Assembly: GCA_937871635.1 (NCBI GenBank)
Contig: CALMNS010000120.1
Coordinates: 1-23,171, forward strand
Direction: 5' to 3'
Source: an uncultured Solirubrobacter sp.
GTDB taxonomy: Bacteria; Actinomycetota; Thermoleophilia; Solirubrobacterales; Solirubrobacteraceae
Length of the DNA: 23,171 nucleotides
Shown one piece after another: positions 8,524 through 15,156 of the stretch; position 1 is the stretch's first letter; each line of letters starts with the position of its first letter. Under the pieces are notes generated by a model, which ran no database searches, had not been told where the DNA came from, and was given only the letters and a program-made list of their open reading frames with translations. A program made the position numbers and the translations under genes.

Positions 8524-8526
8524 GGG

Positions 8527-9702
8527 CTACTTCAGCCCCCAGAGCGCCAGGTAGCCGTCCTGGTAGGCGTCGCCGTAGCCCTTCGTCGGCACGGGCGGAT
8601 CGCCGGCCTCGGAGATGTTCTTCTCGTCCCAGACCCTGATGGGCGTGTCCTGCTTCTCGGTCGGCTTCTCGCCGACGAGCACGCGCAGCACGCGATCGAC
8701 CGTCGACCAGCCCGTCCACTCGAGGTTCTCGCCCATGGTGGAGGTCATGTCCCCCTCGGCGATCGCGTTCAGCGCGAAGCCCTGGCCGTTGAAGCTCGTC
8801 GTCTTGACCTTGCCCTTGCGCTGGGCGGACTGGATGCCCGGCAGCACGTTCTGCATCATGCCGTCGTAGATCGGGATCACCCAGGTGATCTTCGGGTCAC
8901 GCAGCAGGGCGGTCCGGGTCTCACTTTGCAGCTTCGTGGCCCACTCCGTGATCGGGACGTTGACGACCGTCTGCTTGCACGGGGGGCACTTGGCCTTCAT
9001 CTCGTCCTGGATCATCTTGACGAGACCGCGGCTGGCCGGCGCCTCGTTGGCGGTCATGATGAGCGCGTTGACCTTGTCGCCGTCCTCCGCGATCGCGTAG
9101 TCGGCCATCAGCTTGGCGCCGAGCGGGAACGGGCCCGGTGCCGAGGCGGCCAGCCCCGTCTGGTTCGTCTTCGGCAGCGTGCCCGGAGGGAACTCCTCGT
9201 CGAGCGGGACGTGATTGGCGATGACCGGGATCTTCGCGCGATTGGCCGCGTTGATCTGCGGCTGGAGCTGCGACGGGCTCGGCGAGCCGTTGAGGACGAT
9301 GGCGTCCGGCTTGGAGGCGATCGCCTGGTTGAAGCACTTCACCCAGGCGCCGACCGTGCCGTCGTTCTGGCAGTCGTCCACGGTGAGACCGGCCTGCTTC
9401 GCCGCCGGGAGCAGGCCGGAGTTGATCTCCTTGATGAACGGGAGCGACGGGTAGTCGGGCACGAGGGCGATCCGCTTGCCCTTGGCCTCCGAGGCGTCGA
9501 ACTCCGGGCCTGGCGCGATGAACTCCGGGACCGCGCGGGCGGCATCGACCGCCTTCTGGGCGCCGGCCTGGTCGACCTTGGCGCTGGCGGAACCCGAACC
9601 GGAGCCGCCTCCTGCCTCCTCCTCGCTTCCGCAGCCCGCCGCAAGCGCCGTCGCGCACAGGAACGCGGTCACTCTCGCCGTCTGAAGGGTCCTCCGCTGC
9701 AT
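8527..9702 (-). CDS. ABC importer solute-binding lipoprotein (CUT2/periplasmic-binding-protein type)
   Basis: 391 aa. A lipoprotein signal peptide ends in the lipobox LAAGC (Cys24), followed by a Gly/Ser-rich linker of about 20 residues, so the protein should be tethered outside the membrane. The mature part begins with KGKRIALVPDYPSLPFIKEI and has the two-lobed type-1 periplasmic-binding fold; KPDAIVLNGSPSPSQLQPQI and KIPVIANHV are typical inter-lobe strands. Four cysteines in two pairs (DDCQND/VKCFNQ and AKCPPCKQ) could form disulfides, an uncommon feature in this family. A ribosome binding site (AGGGGAG) precedes the ATG. It is the first gene of the ten-gene leftward operon and lies directly downstream of the operator at 9746. 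Substrate is unknown, though the neighbouring nitrilase and hydantoinase genes argue against a plain sugar. Confidence 0.93.
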   Translation of the reverse strand: MQRRTLQTARVTAFLCATALAAGCGSEEEAGGGSGSGSASAKVDQAGAQKAVDAARAVPEFIAPGPEFDASEAKGKRIALVPDYPSLPFIKEINSGLLPAAKQAGLTVDDCQNDGTVGAWVKCFNQAIASKPDAIVLNGSPSPSQLQPQINAANRAKIPVIANHVPLDEEFPPGTLPKTNQTGLAASAPGPFPLGAKLMADYAIAEDGDKVNALIMTANEAPASRGLVKMIQDEMKAKCPPCKQTVVNVPITEWATKLQSETRTALLRDPKITWVIPIYDGMMQNVLPGIQSAQRKGKVKTTSFNGQGFALNAIAEGDMTSTMGENLEWTGWSTVDRVLRVLVGEKPTEKQDTPIRVWDEKNISEAGDPPVPTKGYGDAYQDGYLALWGLK

Positions 9703-9935
9703 GTGTCGTCTCCCCTCGGGGTGTCCCGATCGCTGCGTCGGGCGAATGACTACGTATGCAACAATAAGGCACGACGCCTGTCAAGGTCAAACTCGAACGA
9801 GAGCCGAATCTCCGACCGACGGTCAGATCGGCCAGGACCGATGGCCCGAGCGTGACTCCCCACCGGCCATGGGTCCGCCCGACGACGCGCCGTAATGGTT
9901 GACAGGGCGGTGCCCGACCTGTTGCCTACGTAGTC
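9703..9935. promoter_or_regulatory. Divergent promoter region between the importer operon and the FAD oxidase
   Basis: A 233-base stretch without genes. It holds two outward-facing promoters of matching design. Leftward: TTGACA (minus strand, 9784-9779), 17 bases, then the 16-bp element (9761-9746). Rightward: TTGACA (9899-9904), 17 bases, then the 16-bp element (9922-9937). Between them lies a less GC-rich section (about 9750-9830). A second TTGACC hexamer abuts the leftward TTGACA, at 18 bases from a TATTGT -10 candidate. The minus-strand leader also carries CCCCGAGGGG, which overlaps the binding-protein Shine-Dalgarno. Confidence 0.7.
9746..9761 (-). promoter_or_regulatory. Putative LacI-type operator 1 (importer operon)
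   Basis: The minus strand reads TTGCATACGTAGTCAT, an imperfect 16-bp palindrome around a central CG. It starts exactly 17 bases after a TTGACA hexamer, so a bound repressor would cover the -10 region. Fifteen of 16 bases match the element at 9922, and 15 of 16 match the one at 15141. Confidence 0.7.
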
Positions 9936-9937
9936 AT
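9922..9937 (+). promoter_or_regulatory. Putative LacI-type operator 2 (FAD oxidase)
   Basis: TTGCCTACGTAGTCAT; the inner 12 bp GCCTAC/GTAGTC is palindromic except for one position pair. It starts 17 bases after TTGACA (9899-9904). Its last two bases are the AT of the FAD oxidase start codon, and no Shine-Dalgarno lies upstream, so the transcript is probably leaderless or nearly so. Confidence 0.7.
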
Positions 9938-11387
9938 GACAAGCATCTCCGCCGAGACCTTCACGGGCGACATCGCGGCGGCGTTCGCCGGGGTGGTCGG
10001 CGCCGAAGATCTCGTCACGGACCCCGCGAGGCTGCTGCGGCTGTCGGGCGACCTGAGCATGGAGCCGTTCGAGAGCGCCGCCCTGGCGGTCCGTCCGGGG
10101 ACGGTGGAGGAGCTCGCCGCCGTCGTTCGGCGGGCGAGCGAGCTGCGGGTCCCCACCGTGCTGCGGGGCGCGGGCATGTCGTACACGCGCGCGCACACCC
10201 CGCTGCGCCCGGGCCTCGTCCTCGTCGACACGGCGCGGCTGGACCGCGTGGACGAGATCGACGCCGAGGACCTGACGGTGACCGTGGAGGCCGGGGTGAC
10301 CTGGGAGCGCCTGTACCTCGCGTTGGCCGAAGAGGGGGTGCGGACGCCCTTCTGGGGGCCGTTGTCCGGTCGCAACGCCACCATCGGTGGGACGCTCTCG
10401 CAGAACAGCGTCTTCTTCGGCTCCGCCCGGTACGGGACGGCGGCGGACTCCGTCCTCGGACTCCAAGTCGTCCTGGCCGACGGCACGGTGGTGACCACGG
10501 GCTCGGGCGCCCACCGTGGCGGTACGCCGTTCTTTCGGCACTTCGGCCCCGACCTCACGGGCCTGTTCCTGTGCGACTCGGGCGCCATGGGCGTCAAGGC
10601 CCGGGCGACGCTGGAGCTGATACCCCTGCCCGCGGTCGCTCGAGGTGCGTCGTTCACCTTCACGTCGCGGGCGGCGGCGACCACGGCCATGGCCGCCATG
10701 GCCCGCCTCCGCGTGGCCTCGGACCTCTACGGCTTCGACGGCTTCTACCACGGGCTGCTGGCCGAGTTGGGGGTCCAGGGCCTGCGCGGCAAGGAGGCGT
10801 CGCTGCACGCCGTGGTCGAAGGCGCCGACGACGCGCAGGTCGCCGCCGGCCTCTCGCAGCTGCGCGCCGTGGCGACGCGCTACGGCGCCGAAGTCCCCGG
10901 CGACGTCCCACTGCTCATGCGAGCCGATCCGTTCGGCGCGACGCAGATGATGTTCCGTGCCGCCCCGGCCGGAGTCCACCTGCCGCTGCACGCGGTGGTG
11001 CCGTTCTCGCGGGCCAGAGCCGTCGCCGGTGTGCTCGAGCGCTTCCTCCTCGACAGGGCCACCGAACTGGCGGCACACGGCATCGGAACGTGGGAGCTCG
11101 TCACCGCGACGGGCCGGGACCTGAACTTCGAGGTCACCCTGCACTTCGAAGGGGACTACCGCGACGCGACGGTCGAGCCTGCGGCGCGCGCGGCCGGAGT
11201 CACCCTTCGTCGCGAGCTGGCGGACCGCTTCACGCGCTCGGGCGCCGTCCACACGCAGCTCGGCAAGTACTACGCCTTCCGCGACGAGCTCAGACCGGCG
11301 ACCTGGGAGCTGCTCGATGCCATCAAGCGCGCCGTGGACCCCGACGGGCAGCTCAACCCGGGGGCACTCGGGCTCGGCGGCCACTGA
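9936..11387 (+). CDS. FAD-linked oxidase/dehydrogenase (VAO/PCMH fold, GlcD-like)
   Basis: 483 aa. Residues of roughly 45-230 form the PCMH FAD-binding domain: RPGTVEELAAVVRRASE, VPTVLRGAGMSY (pyrophosphate loop), TVEAGVTWERLY, and the ATIGGTLSQNSVFFGSARYGTAADSVLGL segment that contacts FAD. The C-terminal half is the substrate cap, and the end motif DPDGQLNPGAL is typical of GlcD/D-lactate dehydrogenase and related oxidases. The reaction is oxidation of an alcohol, 2-hydroxyacid or benzylic carbon with FAD; which one cannot be said. The start is the ATG that overlaps operator 2; there is no Shine-Dalgarno. It is divergent from the importer operon and shares its promoter design, so it is probably co-regulated. 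Confidence 0.93.
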   Translation: MTSISAETFTGDIAAAFAGVVGAEDLVTDPARLLRLSGDLSMEPFESAALAVRPGTVEELAAVVRRASELRVPTVLRGAGMSYTRAHTPLRPGLVLVDTARLDRVDEIDAEDLTVTVEAGVTWERLYLALAEEGVRTPFWGPLSGRNATIGGTLSQNSVFFGSARYGTAADSVLGLQVVLADGTVVTTGSGAHRGGTPFFRHFGPDLTGLFLCDSGAMGVKARATLELIPLPAVARGASFTFTSRAAATTAMAAMARLRVASDLYGFDGFYHGLLAELGVQGLRGKEASLHAVVEGADDAQVAAGLSQLRAVATRYGAEVPGDVPLLMRADPFGATQMMFRAAPAGVHLPLHAVVPFSRARAVAGVLERFLLDRATELAAHGIGTWELVTATGRDLNFEVTLHFEGDYRDATVEPAARAAGVTLRRELADRFTRSGAVHTQLGKYYAFRDELRPATWELLDAIKRAVDPDGQLNPGALGLGGH

Positions 11388-11388
11388 C

Positions 11389-11937
11389 GTGGCCTCGCGT
11401 GCGATCCGCGCCGGCGTCAGCGTGAACGCGACGCCCGGCCAGGTGATGCAGGCGCTCAGCCTCGTGACCCCGGCCGAGCTGGAGCGGTCCGCGGCGCCAT
11501 GGCTCGCCCGGTCGGTGCACCTCGCGGCCGGGCGCCTGCCCGGCCTGCAGCGCGACGCACCCCTGTACGTCTCGGCCTTCTCGCTGGGCTTCCACGTCTC
11601 GGAGGCCGAACCGCTGCGCCACGTCGTCGTCGGCCGGGTCCTGCCGGGCACTCGCGTGGGGGTCCGCGTCGCGATCCGGCTGACGGGCGGCACGCGGATC
11701 GACCGCGTCGGCATGGACGTCGCCTTCCTGGGACCGGGTCCGTTCTGGAGCACCGTGGCCCGCGGCACGGGCTGGGCGGCCCGCGGGATCGCCGGGGCCG
11801 TCGCCCAAGCCTGGCTCGGCGCACTCGCCGCGCGGCTTCAGACCACGGGGCCGTCAAGCCAGTCCGCCACCGCTCGAGCATCGCCGGCCGCCTGCCAGGT
11901 CCCTCGCGGCGCCAGCGCGGCGACCTCCTCGCGATAG
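11389..11937 (+). CDS. Hypothetical protein, weakly SRPBCC-like
   Basis: 182 aa from a GTG that begins one base after the FAD oxidase stop, so it is likely coupled to it. The first ~155 codons have strong GC third-position bias. They read like a compact alpha/beta protein: VSVNATPGQVMQALSLV resembles the N-terminal strand of START/SRPBCC domains, followed by several beta-type strands (RHVVVGRVL, VGVRVAIRL) and an Ala/Gly-rich terminal helix. I cannot confirm that family by eye. The last ~33 codons (from about 11838) overlap the convergent alpha/beta hydrolase gene on the other strand and look like antisense readthrough, so the natural end may have been lost in a rearrangement. Real gene likely; function unknown. 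Confidence 0.55.
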   Translation: MASRAIRAGVSVNATPGQVMQALSLVTPAELERSAAPWLARSVHLAAGRLPGLQRDAPLYVSAFSLGFHVSEAEPLRHVVVGRVLPGTRVGVRVAIRLTGGTRIDRVGMDVAFLGPGPFWSTVARGTGWAARGIAGAVAQAWLGALAARLQTTGPSSQSATARASPAACQVPRGASAATSSR

Positions 11938-12671
11938 GGCAAGAGCATGTCGTCGGGGGCGCAGATCGACAGCGTCGGGACCCGGACGTGCGCGAGCCGC
12001 TCGCGGTGCGGGTAGGCGAGCGACGCGCGGTACGAGCGGTGGTAGGTGCCGATCGCCTTGAGCACCTCGAGCACCTTCTCGTGCAGCGTCACCGCGTCGG
12101 GCAGGCCCGTCGGGCGGCGGTGCTCGGCGTCCGTGCGGCTCCAGGGCCAGAAGAGCGCCGCGTCGCGGACGAAGTGCCACGCGAAGGCGATGTGCGCGCC
12201 ATGGAGGTCGGGCTCGACCTGCGGCGCGTGGTGGGCCAGGAGGTCCGTCTGCTCCTCGAGGCTGAAGAGCGCGACGCCGTCGAGCACGAGCCGGCGAACA
12301 CGATCGGGATGCAGGATGGCGAGCTCGATGGCCAGGCTCGCGCCGGTGTGCGAGCCGTAGAGATCGAAGCGCTCCAGTCTCTCGGCGTGGCTCCACGCCG
12401 CCAGGCGGCCGGCGAGCGCGGCGATGTCGGGCTCGGGGTCGGCGAGCGCAGTCGAGTCGCCGTTGCCGGGCGTGTCGACCGCGAGCACCCGCCGGTCGGC
12501 GGCGAGCTCGCGGGCCTCGGGAAGCAGCCCGCGCGCCGACCCTGGCGAGGGGTGGAGCATGACGACGGGGAACCGATCGGACTCCTCGACGGGTGGCGCT
12601 CCGAGCTCCCAGAAGTGCACTTGGCCGTCCTCGACGTCGGTGAAGCGCCGGCGCGCGCGAGAAGCGGTCAC
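11838..12671 (-). CDS. Alpha/beta-hydrolase-fold protein without canonical Ser nucleophile or His
   Basis: 277 aa. Fold marks: VVMLHPSPGSARG (oxyanion-hole HP/HG-type loop), ADRRVLAVDTPGNGDS, RRLVLDGVALF and the acid-bearing strand PTLSICAPDDMLLPY. At the nucleophile elbow, where G-x-S-x-G is expected, it reads LYGSHTGAS (GSHTG), which places histidine where serine belongs. The C-terminus (GTWQAAGDARAVADWLDGPVV) has no histidine in the usual GH position. If catalytic it must use other chemistry; it may instead be a non-hydrolytic C-C or lyase-type member, or inactive. The start is a GTG overlapping the stop of the 31-aa ORF (GTGA 12668-12671). It is the last gene of the LeuCD-like operon and overlaps the convergent unknown gene by about 100 bp. 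Confidence 0.88.
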   Translation of the reverse strand: MTASRARRRFTDVEDGQVHFWELGAPPVEESDRFPVVMLHPSPGSARGLLPEARELAADRRVLAVDTPGNGDSTALADPEPDIAALAGRLAAWSHAERLERFDLYGSHTGASLAIELAILHPDRVRRLVLDGVALFSLEEQTDLLAHHAPQVEPDLHGAHIAFAWHFVRDAALFWPWSRTDAEHRRPTGLPDAVTLHEKVLEVLKAIGTYHRSYRASLAYPHRERLAHVRVPTLSICAPDDMLLPYREEVAALAPRGTWQAAGDARAVADWLDGPVV

Positions 12672-12763
12672 CGGTCGAACGGCGGGTCCGGCGGCCTGGA
12701 GAACCGGCCGCGCTCGAAGATGGCCGCCAAGCCGGTCGTGTGTCGGGTCAAGCCGGTCATCAT
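12668..12763 (-). CDS. Small ORF of 31 aa coupled at both ends
   Basis: This ORF fills the gap between the short LacI-type gene and the alpha/beta hydrolase exactly. Its ATG overlaps the upstream stop (ATGA 12760-12763) and its TGA overlaps the downstream start (GTGA 12668-12671). The product begins MMTGLTRHTTGLAAIFERGR and ends FSRPPDPPFDR. Nearly every third base is G or C, as in its neighbours. There is no signal peptide or membrane segment. It may be a true small protein, a coupling peptide, or the fused ends of a larger gene that lost its middle, like the regulator upstream. I do not recognise a family. Confidence 0.5.
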   Translation of the reverse strand: MMTGLTRHTTGLAAIFERGRFSRPPDPPFDR

Positions 12764-13308
12764 GCGTCCGAGGAGACCGCTGCGGTCGTCGTACGCCGCA
12801 CGAGGCCGACGGGGAAGACCTTCCGCCGACCCGTCGACGAGCGGTCGCTCCGGAGGCGCCCGACGATCGTGCGGGCAGAGGTCCGTGCCATCTGGCCGAG
12901 CGGCTGGTGCACGGTAGTCAGGGACATCGCGGACCAGCCGGCGAGCTTCACGTCGTCGTAGCCCATTCCGGAGGCCAGCAGCGCCGACGGGATCCCGCGG
13001 CCGTCGAGCGCCTCCGGATCATCGATCAGCACCGTGTGCGGCCCTGCCGCCAACCGCCCGCGATGCAGGTCGTCAATGATCTCCATGAGGAACGGGTTGC
13101 GCAGATCGTCGACCACCACGCCGATCGTCGCCGTCCGCTTGGTGGCCAGGCTGCGGGCACCCTGATGCGGGAAGGAGCGGAGATCGCGTGCGGCGGCCCG
13201 CACCCGCTCCCGAGTAGCCTGGGCGACACGCTGGTCGTCGCCCAGCGCGCGCGACACCGTCGACTGCGAGACGCCTGCGGCCCGAGCGACGTCGCGGCCG
13301 GTGATCAA
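12760..13308 (-). CDS. LacI-family regulator with a large internal deletion (short or non-functional)
   Basis: 182 aa, against about 330-345 for the family. The headpiece is intact (GRDVARAAGVSQSTVSRAL, residues 4-22) and the effector domain starts normally (TIGVVVDDLRNPFLMEIIDDL, about 61-81). The protein then jumps to the family's C-terminal segment (GMGYDDVKLAGW, LTTVHQPLGQMA, about 114-141). Roughly 150 residues of ligand-binding core are absent, while the reading frame stays open. The start is taken as TTG 13306-13308, overlapping the LeuD-like stop as TTGA; an upstream ATG at 13338 would reach into that gene. It could still bind DNA as a dimer but is unlikely to sense a ligand normally. 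Its recognition helix VSQSTVSRA equals that of the full-length regulator at 153-1187. Confidence 0.85.
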   Translation of the reverse strand: MITGRDVARAAGVSQSTVSRALGDDQRVAQATRERVRAAARDLRSFPHQGARSLATKRTATIGVVVDDLRNPFLMEIIDDLHRGRLAAGPHTVLIDDPEALDGRGIPSALLASGMGYDDVKLAGWSAMSLTTVHQPLGQMARTSARTIVGRLRSDRSSTGRRKVFPVGLVRRTTTAAVSSDA

Positions 13309-13805
13309 GTGCCGTCCTCGAGGCGATGGCGGACCCACGGGACGAGACCGCCTCTGCCGACGAGGTCGCGGATGAAGAGCGGTTGGGGCGCGATCGCGAA
13401 CTCCCCGCCCTCGAGGCGTGCGATCCGTCCGGCCGCCGCGTCGATGCGCAGGTGGTCACCGGTCGCGCAGTCAGCGGCGACCTCCGCGCTCTCGAAGACC
13501 AGCAGACCGAGATTCAGGGCGTTACGAAGAAAGATGCGCGCGAAGCTCGCCGCTACGACCGCCTGCACGCCACGAGCGAGAAGCGCGACCGGGGCCTGCT
13601 CACGCGACGAGCCCGATCCGAAGTCGCGTCCGGCGACGAGGATGTCGCCCGCCTCGATCGCCTGTCCCACCTCGGGATCGTAGCCCTCGAGCAGGTGCTG
13701 CCCGAGGTCCTCCGGCGTCGTCAGGTTCAGGTACTGCCCGGGCAGGATGAGGTCGGTGTTCACGTCGTCCCCGATGCGGACGACGCGGCCTTCGACCAGG
13801 CTCAT
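13305..13805 (-). CDS. LeuD-like hydro-lyase small subunit (aconitase superfamily swivel domain)
   Basis: 166 aa, the size of stand-alone small subunits of isopropylmalate, homoaconitate, maleate or dimethylmalate (de)hydratases. Signature segments: GDDVNTDLILPGQYL near the N-terminus, then GRDFGSGSSREQAPVALLARGVQAVVA with the substrate-binding Ser-Arg, and ASFARIFLRNALNLGL. It pairs with the large subunit encoded just upstream (ATGA overlap 13802-13805) to form the active site at their interface. No other leucine-synthesis gene lies nearby, so a catabolic diacid substrate is more likely than isopropylmalate (inference). Homologous heterodimers include maleate hydratase and 2,3-dimethylmalate dehydratase of nicotinate fermentation. 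Confidence 0.92.
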   Translation of the reverse strand: MSLVEGRVVRIGDDVNTDLILPGQYLNLTTPEDLGQHLLEGYDPEVGQAIEAGDILVAGRDFGSGSSREQAPVALLARGVQAVVAASFARIFLRNALNLGLLVFESAEVAADCATGDHLRIDAAAGRIARLEGGEFAIAPQPLFIRDLVGRGGLVPWVRHRLEDGT

Positions 13806-15127
13806 CCGCCGAGGACGCTGTCGGGGGCGACGATCTCGCCGGCCACGGCTGCGGCGCCCGCGACGTAGGCGTTGGCCAGGTAGACCGACGAGCCGGAGCT
13901 GCCCATCCGGCCCTTGTAGTTGCGGTTCGTCGTCGCGACCGCGGTCTCGCCGGCGGCGAGGATCCCCATGTGCCCGCCGAAGCAGGCGCCGCAGGTGGGC
14001 GGCGACATCAGGCCGCCGGCGGCAAGCACCGTGTCGACGATGCCCTCCGCCGTCGCCTGACGCATGATCGCCTGGGTCGCGGGCACGACGATGAGGCGGG
14101 TGCCCGGTGCCGTGCGACGCCCCTCGAGCACGCTGGCGAGCTGCCGCAGGTCGGAGATGGTGCCGTTGGCGCAGTTGCCGACGTACACCTGGTCGACCTT
14201 CGTGCCGGGCGCGAGGTCGCCGACCGGAACGACGTCGCCCGGCGAGTGCGGCCGGGCGACGAGCGGGGTCATTCCCGTCACGTCGATCACGGTCTCGGTC
14301 TCGTAGACGGCGCCGGACTCGGGCGCCAGCAGCCGCGGCGCCTTCCGGGTCGGCTTATCCGCGAGCCAGTCCAGTGTCGTCGAGTCGGCGGCCACGATCG
14401 CCGTCTTCGCGCCAGCCTCCACCGCCATGTTGCACAGCGCCATCCGCCCGTCCACGCCGAGGTCGGACACCACCTCGCCAGAGAACTCGAGCGCCGCGTA
14501 GACCGCGCCGCTCGTCCCGACCTCGGCGAGGTAGCGGAGGATCAGGTCCTTGCCGGTCGTCCACGGCGCCGGTGCGCCGTCGAACCGGATGCCGATCGCC
14601 TCCGGCACACGCAGCCAGACGTCGCCGGTCGCCATCGCGGCGGCGATGTCGGTCGAGCCCATCCCGAGGCCGAGCGCGCCGAACGCGCCGTAGGTGCAAG
14701 TGTGCGAGTCACCGCCGGGGATCAGGTCGCCGGGCGCGACGAGTCCGAGCTCCGGCAGCAGCGTGTGCTCGATCCCGGCGTCGGGCGTCACGCCGATCTC
14801 CCACAGGTTCGTGATCCCCATCCGCTTCGCGAAGCTCCGGAGCGCACTCGCGAGCTCCGCGCTGCGCACGTCCTTGGCCGGGACGAAGTGATCGATGACC
14901 AGCGCGACCCGGTCCGGATCGAAGACCTTCGTTGCGCCCATCTTCTCGAACGACCGGAGCGCCATCGCGCCGGAGACCTCGTTGAGCAGGACGAGGTCGC
15001 AGGTGGCGAGACCGTACGCCGCTGGGCGGAGGTCGGTGATGCCGTGGGCCTCCAGTATCTGCGACGTCATAGTCCGGGGGGTCGCGCGCTCCGGCCGGTC
15101 GATGCTGTGGAGTTGCGTGAGGGGCAT
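13802..15127 (-). CDS. LeuC-like hydro-lyase large subunit ([4Fe-4S] aconitase superfamily)
   Basis: 441 aa from the ATG at 15127 (422 aa from the alternative ATG at 15070, where homologues usually begin). Three cluster cysteines are present: C319 in VYVGNCANG and C379/C382 in PPTCGACFGG. Other aconitase marks are VIDHFVPAKD, IPGGDSHTCTYGAFG and TNRNYKGRMGS. It reversibly hydrates or dehydrates a C4-C7 dicarboxylate. I prefer 15127 because codons 1-19 keep high GC3 and a -10-like CATACT ends seven bases upstream, which fits a leaderless message; neither start has a Shine-Dalgarno. It is the first gene of a five-gene leftward operon and divergent from the dehydrogenase/hydantoinase operon. Paired with the isocitrate-lyase-family gene at 20273 it suggests a hydratase-lyase module. 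Confidence 0.92.
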   Translation of the reverse strand: MPLTQLHSIDRPERATPRTMTSQILEAHGITDLRPAAYGLATCDLVLLNEVSGAMALRSFEKMGATKVFDPDRVALVIDHFVPAKDVRSAELASALRSFAKRMGITNLWEIGVTPDAGIEHTLLPELGLVAPGDLIPGGDSHTCTYGAFGALGLGMGSTDIAAAMATGDVWLRVPEAIGIRFDGAPAPWTTGKDLILRYLAEVGTSGAVYAALEFSGEVVSDLGVDGRMALCNMAVEAGAKTAIVAADSTTLDWLADKPTRKAPRLLAPESGAVYETETVIDVTGMTPLVARPHSPGDVVPVGDLAPGTKVDQVYVGNCANGTISDLRQLASVLEGRRTAPGTRLIVVPATQAIMRQATAEGIVDTVLAAGGLMSPPTCGACFGGHMGILAAGETAVATTNRNYKGRMGSSGSSVYLANAYVAGAAAVAGEIVAPDSVLGG

Positions 15128-15142
15128 ACACGTGAGTATGGT
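15113..15142 (+). promoter_or_regulatory. Candidate promoter of the HisD-like/hydantoinase operon
   Basis: TTGCGT (15113-15118), an 18-base spacer, then TATGGT (15137-15142), which fits the actinobacterial TAnnnT -10. Transcription would start inside the 16-bp element at 15141-15156, only a few bases before the ATG at 15155. Facing left, CATACT (15140-15135) lies seven bases before the LeuC-like ATG at 15127. Both assignments are by eye. Confidence 0.45.
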
Positions 15143-15156
15143 GCATACGTAGTCAT
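15141..15156 (+). promoter_or_regulatory. Putative LacI-type operator 3 (HisD-like/LeuC-like divergent region)
   Basis: GTGCATACGTAGTCAT, identical to operator 1 except for the first base. It covers the probable transcription start and the AT of the HisD-like start codon, and it lies in the 27-base gap between two divergent operons, so one bound repressor could block both. Immediately upstream, CATAC/GTATG pentamers alternate (15125-15148), giving the extra inverted repeat GTATG-GTG-CATAC. Confidence 0.65.

Noticed and set aside
6937..9855. Very long plus-strand open frame (972 codons) opposite the importer genes
   Set aside because: Arg/Asp/Gly/His-rich antisense shadow of the ATPase and binding-protein genes; high GC3 removes stops from the opposite frame. 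No domain is visible.
13305..15127. Leucine biosynthesis leuCD
   Set aside because: No leuA or leuB is nearby; coupled regulator and catabolic neighbours make a different diacid substrate more likely, so no leu symbols were given.
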